In this document: positions 16,199-22,926 of the stretch, piece by piece
Layout of the letters: each line of letters begins with the position of its first letter
Position numbering within the stretch: the stretch's first letter is position 1
Origin: Syntrophorhabdus sp. PtaB.Bin027
GTDB lineage: Bacteria; Desulfobacterota; Syntrophorhabdia; Syntrophorhabdales; Syntrophorhabdaceae
Assembly: GCA_002067585.1 (NCBI GenBank)
Contig: MVQO01000143.1
Location: forward strand, 1-32,660
Reading direction: 5' to 3'
Length of the DNA: 32,660 nt
The notes under the pieces: generated by a model
The model's database searches: none
The model's input: the letters and a program-made list of their open reading frames with translations, nothing else
What the model was told of the DNA's origin: nothing
Translations under genes and position numbers: made by a program

Positions 16199-16211
16199 TA
16201 CTGAATCTATT

Positions 16212-16988
16212 ATGAATGAGCATATTATTGAACTGAGCGGGGTAACAGTCCGAAAAGCTAAAGGGGTGTTGCTGGATGGAATCAGCCTGAATGTAGCGCG
16301 CAATGAATTTGTAGGGATCATTGGGTCCAATGGGGCCGGTAAGACGACACTCTTAAATGTTATAGCTGGATTTGAAAGGTTTGAGGGGGAACTCAGTCTT
16401 TTCGGAAAACCCGAAAGGTGGAAGCGATCGCGTGAAACAAGGGTTCGCGTCGGTTACATTCCACAATTATTCCAAATAGACCCGGCATTTCCAATTCTTG
16501 TGTCAGAGGCTGTAATGACAGGCGCAATCGGACGGGTCGGACTATTCCGCTCTCCCGGGAGGAAAGAGAAAGAAAAGGCGATGGGTCTTATGGAAATGAT
16601 GCGTGTGGCTCATCTTCTGGATAGACCACTTGGACAGCTCTCTGGAGGCGAACGGCAGAAGGTGTCATTAGCGCGCGTGATTCTTCAGCAGCCCGATATC
16701 CTCCTTATGGATGAACCAACTGCGAATCTTGATATTGCTGTCCAGAAAGAAGTATTGAATCTTATCAATGAAATTCACCAAAAAGAAAACTTGACTGTTC
16801 TTTTTGTCACACACGACTTCAATATGATTCCGGCAGGCATGAAACGTGTTGTTCTGCTGAATCATGGGAAAATTGTTTTCGACGGTGACATTGATGTTGC
16901 TCTGTCCGGGGATATGCTCAGCACTTTGTTCCAGTATCCACTGGAGACATTTGAGCGTGACGGAAGAAGATTTATCTCTTATGGTTGA
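16212..16988 (+). CDS. Metal-type (ZnuC-like) ABC transporter ATP-binding protein
   Basis: This is the ATPase of the importer, 258 residues. It has Walker A GSNGAGKT (38-45), a Q-loop IPQLFQIDP (from 83), signature LSGGERQK (143-150), Walker B ILLMDEP (163-169) and an H-loop VTHDF. The fold and length match ATPases that pair with ABC-3 permeases for Zn, Mn, Fe or Ni. I chose the ATG at 16212, 11 bases after the stop of the binding-protein gene; an upstream frame opening at 16143 lies inside that gene. The 3' end overlaps the permease by eight bases, so the three subunits are made from one message. Confidence 0.87.
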   Translation: MNEHIIELSGVTVRKAKGVLLDGISLNVARNEFVGIIGSNGAGKTTLLNVIAGFERFEGELSLFGKPERWKRSRETRVRVGYIPQLFQIDPAFPILVSEAVMTGAIGRVGLFRSPGRKEKEKAMGLMEMMRVAHLLDRPLGQLSGGERQKVSLARVILQQPDILLMDEPTANLDIAVQKEVLNLINEIHQKENLTVLFVTHDFNMIPAGMKRVVLLNHGKIVFDGDIDVALSGDMLSTLFQYPLETFERDGRRFISYG

Positions 16989-17844
16989 CCAGATAATGGA
17001 TGTTTTAACGTACCCACCCATTCAGAAAGCTGCTCTTGCATGTATCCTGTGCGGCGCAAGTTGTTCGCTGTTGTCGGTATTTGTTGTTTTGATGAAAATG
17101 CCGTTAATAGGTGTCTCGATGTCACACGCCGCTTTTGCAGGTGCTGTAATGGGTATGTTGCTTGGGTTTAATCCATTCCTATGTGGTTTTATTATGTGTC
17201 TTCTTGCGGCAGGAGTACTCGGTCCACTTTCAGATCGCACGGATATAGCCCCTGAAAATGTGCTTGGCATTATGTTTTCTTTTCTTATGGGAGTTGCATT
17301 TCTTGGTATGGGAATTCTCACAAGGACAAAGGCCGGCGCTCTGAATCTGATGTGGGGGAGTCTGTTATCGCTGTCCGACTCGGATATTGCCGTATTGACA
17401 GTCATCACAGCGATCCTTTTGCTTTTTATTGTGATGTTTTTCAAGGAAATCCGTTATGTCCTATTTAACAGAAAGCTTGCATTGGCAGGCGGAGTTCCGG
17501 AGCGCTTCATTTATTATGCGCTTTTGTTTCTAACCGGAGCTGTGATTTCGTCAAATCTTGCTACAGTTGGTGGTCTGCTCATTTTTGCGTTACTTGTACA
17601 ACCTGGAGCCACGGCGCTTCAATTGACGTACAATCTAAGACACTTTTTTCTTATTTCCGTAGCTGCGGGAATTGGCTCCTGCGTTTCGGGCCTTATAGTA
17701 TCCTATGTTTTTAATCTTCCCTCCGGTGCATCGGTGGTGCTCATGGCGACAACTATCTTCGCTGCGGCATACGTTTTTTCACCAAAAAGGCACAGGAGGA
17801 AAAAGGTGAAAGAGTGTATATCCTATGAATACGATAAAAGATGA
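16981..17844 (+). CDS. ABC-3 family metal transporter permease (ZnuB-like)
   Basis: This is the inner-membrane channel subunit, about 287 residues with eight or so hydrophobic segments. GVSMSHAAFAGAVMG early and TVGGLLIFALLVQPGATA late are the typical ABC-3 signatures. The cytoplasmic loop around FKEIRYVLFNRKLALAGGVPE is the coupling helix facing the ATPase. The C-terminus is strongly basic (SPKRHRRKK). The ATG at 16981 overlaps the ATPase stop; another ATG five codons downstream is possible. The end overlaps the methyltransferase by 20 bases, an unusually tight link suggesting a functional connection. The family covers Zn, Mn, Fe and, by context here, probably Ni. Confidence 0.87.
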   Translation: MVDQIMDVLTYPPIQKAALACILCGASCSLLSVFVVLMKMPLIGVSMSHAAFAGAVMGMLLGFNPFLCGFIMCLLAAGVLGPLSDRTDIAPENVLGIMFSFLMGVAFLGMGILTRTKAGALNLMWGSLLSLSDSDIAVLTVITAILLLFIVMFFKEIRYVLFNRKLALAGGVPERFIYYALLFLTGAVISSNLATVGGLLIFALLVQPGATALQLTYNLRHFFLISVAAGIGSCVSGLIVSYVFNLPSGASVVLMATTIFAAAYVFSPKRHRRKKVKECISYEYDKR

Positions 17845-18493
17845 AATCTATGAAACACGAAAAAAATTCTTTAATGACCACGCTGAAAAGTGGCGTGATA
17901 TGTGGTACAAAGACCAGACTACAGGACGCTACGACAAGCACATAAAAGACTTTGAGCGCCTGTTTTCTCTTCTGCCACTAAAACCAGGAGACTGCGTGTT
18001 GGATGTCGGATGCGGAACAGGAATACTGGTTCCGCATATTCTGGAGCGTATTACAGCGACAGGAACCCTCTATGAGTTGGACTTTGCGGATAAGATGATA
18101 GAAGCTAATAAGATCCTCAATAAGGAGGACAACATCAGGTTTATCATCTCGGATGTGGAGAGCACACCACTCAATGACGCCTCATGCGATGTTGTTATCT
18201 GTTTTTCGTGTTTCCCGCATTTTCACGATAAAGAAAAAGCCGTGAAGACGCTATCGCGCATTCTCAAAAAGCAGGGCGCGTTCATCGTATCACATTTTGA
18301 ATCGTCAGAAGGCATTAACAAACATCACGAATCATGCCATGCTGTAATGCATGATCATTTACCTGACAAAGCGTCAATGCTTGTTTTATTGCAGGCCGAG
18401 AGCCTGGATGTCGATTACTTCATTGACGAGCCTGGTTTTTATTATATTAGTGCGAAAAAAGTAGCCAGACCGGAACACGGAGAGCATGATTGA
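17825..18493 (+). CDS. Class I SAM-dependent methyltransferase in the metal-uptake operon
   Basis: This is a soluble Rossmann-type methyltransferase, 222 residues. Motif I is VLDVGCGTG (58-66), ELDFADKM lies at the adenosine-binding strand end, and SDVESTPL and DVVICFSCFPHFHD make up motifs II-IV. It resembles the UbiE/Methyltransf_11 group. The C-terminal part carries several His and Cys residues (HHESCHAVMHDH), which could contact metal. It overlaps the permease gene by 20 bases in another frame, so it belongs to the operon. The substrate is unknown. Possibilities are a metal-chelating small molecule made or modified for uptake, release of metal from an imported chelate, or an unrelated housekeeping job. 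Confidence 0.8.
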   Translation: MNTIKDEIYETRKKFFNDHAEKWRDMWYKDQTTGRYDKHIKDFERLFSLLPLKPGDCVLDVGCGTGILVPHILERITATGTLYELDFADKMIEANKILNKEDNIRFIISDVESTPLNDASCDVVICFSCFPHFHDKEKAVKTLSRILKKQGAFIVSHFESSEGINKHHESCHAVMHDHLPDKASMLVLLQAESLDVDYFIDEPGFYYISAKKVARPEHGEHD

Positions 18494-18578
18494 CTTCATT
18501 ATTGGCATGGTCATAATCTTTTCATTACGTCTTATGGTTGGGACTCATGGAGTCTGTGAGGAGCAACCTTCAACTTGA
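18486..18578 (+). CDS. Possible 30-residue single-span membrane peptide
   Basis: The ATG overlaps the end of the methyltransferase by eight bases, and the frame runs 30 codons to TGA. The first 20 or so residues (IDFIIGMVIIFSLRLMVG) would form one transmembrane helix. There is no clear ribosome binding site apart from upstream GGAG (18480-18483). It may be a real small operon-end protein, the truncated start of a longer lost membrane gene at the edge of the decayed region, or chance. Confidence 0.25.
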   Translation: MIDFIIGMVIIFSLRLMVGTHGVCEEQPST

Positions 18579-18634
18579 TCAACTCCTCACCAGTGGTTGG
18601 TTATAAACGTGTACACCCGAGCAGACCATTTATC

Positions 18635-19110
18635 TTATTTCAGGCTCAGCATTACCCTGCTAATTCTGTCTGCCATCTCGATGGAGAAAAATCCCAGCTT
18701 CCTCCATACCCTCAACATCCACTTGTTATCCGTTAGGACCGCCATACCATGTATTCCAGCCTCCTTCACCGATCTTCTTGCCATGGTCTGATATAACGGT
18801 GGGATACCCATGGAAACATCTCAACCTCTTCCGGTATGCCAGTTGTCTTCCCCCTTGGGAATCAAGAGTCGAATGCGTGGAACACAGGATTCTTCACGCT
18901 GAGGTGCTGCAGTCACGGAGCAGTACCGACTTTATCCGCCTCTTTGAATCGTGCGCTATGACCGTATTGCAGGAGGTGCTGGTGAATGCCCTTTCCTTCA
19001 ATGTCAGAGAAGATGATAACGGGCTCGGGAGGCTGCTTTGCCATTTCTTTAAAGCAGTCAGCCGCTGTGAGGTTATACTTCATTACCTGTAATCAGAGCG
19101 ATTAGACGTC
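18635..19110 (-). pseudogene. Decayed acyl-CoA synthetase (NDP-forming) / GNAT-domain gene fragments
   Basis: Two minus-strand pieces remain. The upstream piece (about 19110 to 18908) reads ITGNEV, then after a frameshift LTAADCFKEMAKQP and PVIIFSDIEG. This resembles the GNE-D...DpeTkVIllYiEG region of ADP-forming acyl-CoA synthetases. The downstream piece (18784-18635) is 49 codons with KEAGIHGMAVLTDNKWMLRV followed by WRKLGF, the acetyl-CoA-binding end of a GNAT acetyltransferase. Proteins combining these domains in this order are known (Pat-type). Stops, frameshifts and loss of the intervening ATP-grasp region show that it is dead. Identification is by eye from short stretches. Confidence 0.35.
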
Positions 19111-19373
19111 TGCAATAATAGGCCATGATTATGCAACGCTCGTTGTTGATCCGGAAGAGAAGTGGACTATATGCGATGATGAAGAGAGGGATGCATCAAC
19201 CAAGCAAATTTCAAGGATGGCCTCGCTTAAGCAACGGTTCACCGGAATATACCATTGGTGCAGTCATTATCTTCGATAAATTCCACATCATAAATATTCT
19301 CAACGCCGCAACAGGTGAGGTGTGTAAGAGGGAGATCAGGAGATGCTCCTCAGTGCAAAGTATCTATGAATGA
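19098..19373 (+). pseudogene. ISL3-family transposase remnant
   Basis: AIRR (19098-19109), a short insertion, then GHDYATLVVDPEEKW from 19121 match the start of the ISL3 DDE domain (a xxxxGHxYxTLVxD pattern). In another frame, AVIIFDKFHIINILN followed by AATGEV (from 19260) matches the second conserved block (VFDKFHxxxxxNxAxxEVR), including its catalytic Asp. The middle of the domain is deleted and the N-terminal zinc-finger/HTH and C-terminal parts are missing. Terminal inverted repeats were not identified. It marks a past insertion in the decayed stretch between the metal operon and the cold-shock gene. Confidence 0.5.
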
Positions 19374-19847
19374 AAAGCAGGGAATCTCGCGATGAATCAG
19401 ATGGCATTGTACACCTACTGTGAATCCTGGACCGCTCCATTATAAGAACTGTCCTTATATTCTGATAACTTTTAAACTTCATCTATAGAGTATCAACACG
19501 GCAAGGTTTTCAGGCGATGCTCAAAAAAGTGGTACATCTGAGATGCATTAGTTGATACGACAATTATGGAGACTGCAGAAATAATGAAGCGATGATGGGC
19601 AGGTACCAGTTACTGTTACACCTGAAAAATCGATAACTGCACCCTTGAATGCCTCAACAGCCTCATCCAAGCAGTAACGGCAAGGGCCGGAATATATAGG
19701 GTTTTTGAGAAAGTCAAAGCGATCACTTGACCTGTTATCAGCAGACAAAATCTCAGTTAAGCAGGGTTGCCCATTTGAAATGATAAAGATGCAAGATTTT
19801 TTCATAGAAAAAACAATTTATTTTATTAAAATTTTTTAAGATTTTCC
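19374..19847 (+). other. Degenerate intergenic DNA
   Basis: No convincing gene. A minus-strand frame at 19548-19805 (85 codons, eight Cys, containing GPCRYCLDEAVEAF) has no ribosome binding site and no family I recognise; it could be another decayed fragment. A small dyad TATAAG-N7-CTTATA lies at 19441-19459. The last 50 bases are very AT-rich and probably act as an UP-element for the cold-shock promoter. Confidence 0.35.
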
Positions 19848-19877
19848 TTGACAGCTGCCGATAAATAACAATATGAT
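19848..19877 (+). promoter_or_regulatory. Cold-shock gene promoter
   Basis: A perfect TTGACA (19848-19853) is followed after 18 bases by TATGAT (19872-19877), preceded by AT-rich tracts at about 19805-19845. The leader would be about 45 bases, much shorter than the structured E. coli cspA leader. A strong AAAGGAG lies nine bases before the ATG. Confidence 0.6.
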
Positions 19878-19927
19878 TCTCAACAAGCAGGAATGCTTAA
19901 TTATTTCACTGAAAGGAGTTTAGCAGT

Positions 19928-20131
19928 ATGCCAGTAGGTAAGGTAAAATGGTTTAACGATTCTAAGGGGTACGGTTTTATTGAGCAAGAGAGTGGAGAAG
20001 ACGTTTTTGTACATTTTTCTGCAATAAAACAGAATGGTTTTAAGTCGTTAAAAACGGGGGAGAAAGTAGAATTCGAAATTGTCAAAGGTCCGAAAGGCCC
20101 GCAAGCATCCAATGTAGTAAAAAGCGAATAA
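19928..20131 (+). CDS. Cold-shock domain protein (CspA family)
   Basis: This single-domain nucleic-acid-binding protein melts RNA secondary structure; many family members are constitutive. Its 67 residues form the five-stranded OB fold. It begins [18 protein letters not shown], containing RNP1 (KGYGFI), followed by RNP2 DVFVHFSAI, and ends GPQASNVV. All expected aromatic positions are present. It is monocistronic, with its own promoter and a strong intrinsic terminator immediately after the stop. Confidence 0.95.
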   Translation: MPVGKVKWFNDSKGYGFIEQESGEDVFVHFSAIKQNGFKSLKTGEKVEFEIVKGPKGPQASNVVKSE

Positions 20132-20157
20132 AAAAAGGGGCTAATGCCCCTTTTTTT
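20131..20157. terminator. Bidirectional intrinsic terminator between csp and mazG
   Basis: An A tract, then GGGGC (20137-20141), loop TAAT, GCCCC (20146-20150) and seven T (20151-20157). Read either way, it gives a stem followed by a U-run, so it can end both the rightward csp transcript and the leftward mazG operon. The mazG stop codon (20143-20141) lies inside the hairpin. Confidence 0.85.
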
Positions 20158-20896
20158 CCATACCTTTTACTTCATTCCACAATCTGTCCATTATCTCTAA
20201 GGTAGCGCTGGAAAGGTCTGTATTTTTTTCAATATAACTGAACCTATTCACAAACTTGTTTGATGTTGACCGAAGCGCATCTTCAGGATCAATATTATGA
20301 AAGCGAGAGATATTAACGATGGTGAATAAAAGGTCCCCAATCTCTTCCTTGATTGACTCGATGTTTCCTGACTGTTCAGCCTTTTGGAGCTCAACAATCT
20401 CTTCGTGCATCTTTTCATGAACATCTTCCAGTCCGGGCCAATCAAAACCAACTTTTGCAGCTCTTTTGGAGATGATATAGGCTCTGAGAAGCGCAGGAAG
20501 AATGTGGGGTATATGCTGGAGAGGGGAATAATCGCCTTTCTCATTCTTCTTTAACTCTTCCCATTTTACTTCAATGGGTATGTCACGGGGCATATCTCCG
20601 AACACATGGGGATGGCGGTTATACATTTTGTTATACACATCTTTTACTACATCAGTGATATCAAAAAATCCCCCTTCCTTACAGATTTGGGAGATAAAAA
20701 CTATGTGGAAGAGCAAATCCCCAAGTTCTTCCTTTATGTTCGAATAATTGGCTTTTTCAATAGAATCGATCAGTTCGTAAACCTCTTCAAGAACAAATGT
20801 CTTGAATGAGTCAATGGTTTGTTTTTTATCCCACAAACAGCCTTTGTCACTCCTGAGTGTGGCCATGAGTTCAACAAGTTTTGAAAACTCCTCCAT
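20141..20896 (-). CDS. mazG: Nucleoside triphosphate pyrophosphohydrolase MazG
   Basis: MazG hydrolyses NTPs and dNTPs to monophosphates and PPi, cleaning the nucleotide pool and affecting (p)ppGpp levels in E. coli. Its 251 residues hold two tandem MazG domains. The first has DKKQTIDSFKTFVLEEVYEL and EELGDLLFHIVF; the second has DVHEKMHEEIVEL and EEIGDLLFTIVNI. Both show the ExxE...ExxD magnesium-binding pattern. It is the last gene of the leftward series, 97 bases after waaA, and its stop lies in the terminator hairpin. The gap to waaA holds a small AGCTGC/GCAGCT dyad only. Confidence 0.93.
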   Translation of the reverse strand: MEEFSKLVELMATLRSDKGCLWDKKQTIDSFKTFVLEEVYELIDSIEKANYSNIKEELGDLLFHIVFISQICKEGGFFDITDVVKDVYNKMYNRHPHVFGDMPRDIPIEVKWEELKKNEKGDYSPLQHIPHILPALLRAYIISKRAAKVGFDWPGLEDVHEKMHEEIVELQKAEQSGNIESIKEEIGDLLFTIVNISRFHNIDPEDALRSTSNKFVNRFSYIEKNTDLSSATLEIMDRLWNEVKGMEKKGH

Positions 20897-20993
20897 AAAA
20901 CCTCCGATTTAGCTAATAGCTGCAAGCTGAGAGCAGCAGCTTTGAACCCTTGCCTGCCCATGAGTTGCCGGCTATAGTCTATGAGTTCTTGAC

Positions 20994-22274
20994 TTATTTT
21001 TCCCGTTGGTCCAGCCCGCCCCGATTTTCCCGCCTGCCATCAGACATATCTATCGCTTTTAATATTACATCCACTGTTCTCTTCATCACATTTTGTTGTT
21101 GTTGAATGATCGTTTTGCCTGCATTTCCCATCTCTTTTTGTATAGAATCATCTGATAGAATACTTTTTATCCCTGTGTAGAGATCGTCGCCGCTCTGGAC
21201 CATTATGCCTGCTTTATGGCTCAGGACCATATCTGCAATATCTTTGAAATTTTCCATGTGGGGTCCGAAAATAACTGGCGTGGCAAAGAATAATGGCTCA
21301 AGTATATTTTGGCCTCCGTAAGGGGCCAGACTTCCGCCTACGAAGGCAAGCTTGCTTTTTTCATAGATGCCCATAAGATCACCCATGGTATCAACCACCA
21401 CAATATCAACTTCTTCTTTCACCCTTTTTTTGATTGCTGAGAGTCTTGCAACATTAAATGATTTCGAGAGCCTATCCTCGACTATGGCTGAGAGGTGTAT
21501 CTCCCGTGGAGCAATATAGATAAGAATGTCCTGCAAATCGTTCTTCAAAGAGATAATGACAGGAAGGATTATTTCGAGTTCTTTCTCTTTAATACTGCCA
21601 AAGGTGATTATATTCTCTTTCGGAGTTATGGTGTTATTTTTTTTTAGCATCCTGTAGTACTTAATGTTTCCAGTGATTGTTATTTTTTGAGGATTCATCC
21701 CGATGGATACAAAGCGATCTTTGTGGATTGACGACTGGGCAGCAACATGTTCAACATGATTGAGAACGTGCGCCAGAAATGAAGAAAACCGGCGATATGT
21801 AGCTATGGTTCGATCAGAAATCCTTCCGTTTACAATAATTACAGGGATATGTCGTTTTCTGACCTGCCAAATAAGGTTGGGCCATATCTCGGTTTCAATA
21901 ATAACTAAGGCCTTGAAATCAGAGGTTGCGATAAATCGGTTGATAAGGTAACTCAGATCAAGAGGCAATGCAAAGACTGGGATATCGTGACCAAGCCTTG
22001 CTCTAAGCATATCTTTTGTATAATACGTGTTGGTTGTGATTATAAAGCGTTGAAGATCAGTGTATTGTCTCAGATAAGCTACCAGGTTTTCTGCAATGGC
22101 TGCTTCTCCCACCGATGCGGCGTGTATCCACATTGCCTGCTCGACATATGATTTTTTTGTCGTTGCAAGAAGTCTTTCAAAAAGATTTCTTCGGATTTTT
22201 TTCTGGGTTAAACCGTAGATGACGAAAACCGGCAAGGCACAGTGGGCTAAAAGATTGTAGATTATTTTCCACAT
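20994..22274 (-). CDS. waaA: 3-deoxy-D-manno-octulosonic acid (Kdo) transferase WaaA/KdtA
   Basis: This transferase adds Kdo from CMP-Kdo to lipid IVA at the cytoplasmic face of the inner membrane. Its 426 residues start with a membrane-association helix (about residues 3-22). MWIHAASVGE (48-57) contains the catalytic Glu region, then FITTNTYYTKD and ETEIWPNLIWQ from the N-terminal GT-B domain. FVGGSLAPYGGQNILEP in the C-terminal domain binds CMP-Kdo. The last 20 residues (GRRENRGGLDQREK and before) are a hydrophilic tail not typical of the family. The ATG at 22274 overlaps the restored reading frame of the upstream acyltransferase by 13 bases, so the two are coupled. Whether it adds one or two Kdo units cannot be told. 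Confidence 0.93.
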   Translation of the reverse strand: MWKIIYNLLAHCALPVFVIYGLTQKKIRRNLFERLLATTKKSYVEQAMWIHAASVGEAAIAENLVAYLRQYTDLQRFIITTNTYYTKDMLRARLGHDIPVFALPLDLSYLINRFIATSDFKALVIIETEIWPNLIWQVRKRHIPVIIVNGRISDRTIATYRRFSSFLAHVLNHVEHVAAQSSIHKDRFVSIGMNPQKITITGNIKYYRMLKKNNTITPKENIITFGSIKEKELEIILPVIISLKNDLQDILIYIAPREIHLSAIVEDRLSKSFNVARLSAIKKRVKEEVDIVVVDTMGDLMGIYEKSKLAFVGGSLAPYGGQNILEPLFFATPVIFGPHMENFKDIADMVLSHKAGIMVQSGDDLYTGIKSILSDDSIQKEMGNAGKTIIQQQQNVMKRTVDVILKAIDMSDGRRENRGGLDQREK

Positions 22275-22926
22275 GCCAGTAAGTCAGCCTGTTCGGTGAG
22301 GTTATTGAGTGTAACTTCAAGCTCATGTTTTTTAAGTTCTAAGGTTTCTCGCGTGGCTTTTGATTCAATATGAATCGGGTTGCCCCAGAGTATCAGCACT
22401 GTTGAAAATGGATAAGGAAGGATAAACCTGTCCCAAGAGTGAAAAGTTTTTTTTTACTTGCGCTATAGGTTATGGGAACGAGAGCCTTTCCTGTCAACCG
22501 TGATAGTTCAACAATACCGTCTTTTACCGTATGCCGCGGTCCTTTGGGTCCGTCAGGTGTTATGGCAACATCATAACCTTCTCTTAAGCTGTTAATTATT
22601 TCCCTTATGGATGATACAGTCCCCTTGCGAAAAGAGCCGCGGATGGAGCCAAGCCTGAAAAATGCCATAACTCTAGCAATCAACTCCCCGTCGCGATGCC
22701 TGCTGATGAGAACCTTCCCTTTTCCTCTCACATTTGCAAAAGGCATCATTAGTAATCTTCCATGCCAGAAACAGAAGATGAAGTTCTCTCCTTTTTTCCA
22801 TCCCTCAATCACGCGGCCATTGTTTACCTGTTTAATCTTTAGGGTGGTTCGCAACATACTGAGAAAAAGAAATATGAGCGGTGGCAGAATTTTAACCATA
22901 AAGAAAGTTTTAATTTGTTTATTCAT
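22262..22926 (-). CDS. DUF374 lysophospholipid acyltransferase family protein, frameshifted at an A9 run
   Basis: This membrane-bound acyltransferase family is often encoded in lipid A clusters and is thought to acylate lipid A or a related lipid. The continuous frame (22926-22393, 177 codons) has FCFWHGRLLMMP, SRHRDGELIARV and TPDGPKGPRH, the acyltransferase blocks. After YSASKKK, however, the frame continues as unrelated residues and stops early. In the frame shifted by one base, the sequence continues TFHSWDRFILPYPFS and LWGNPIH, exactly the expected family end, and stops at 22264-22262. The break is at nine A (22455-22447); ten would restore it. This may be a sequencing error, a true mutation, or slippage at the run. 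The 5' end overlaps msbA by eight bases. Confidence 0.82.
22447..22455 (-). repeat. A9 homopolymer slip site within the DUF374 acyltransferase gene
   Basis: Nine consecutive A on the coding strand (T on the plus strand) occur exactly where the conserved reading frame breaks. Adding one A, or removing two, reconnects both conserved parts. Runs of this length are known substrates for transcriptional slippage and for phase variation. Confidence 0.7.

Noticed and set aside
18778..19092. 104-codon plus-strand frame
   Set aside because: It lies opposite the acyl-CoA synthetase-like remnants and has no motif of its own.
19548..19805. 85-codon cysteine-rich minus-strand frame
   Set aside because: No ribosome binding site and no recognised domain, in a stretch full of decayed genes; not listed as a gene.
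20910..20942. AGCTGC/GCAGCT dyad between mazG and waaA as a terminator or repeat
   Set aside because: Only six paired bases around a 13-base loop and no T-run; too weak to call.
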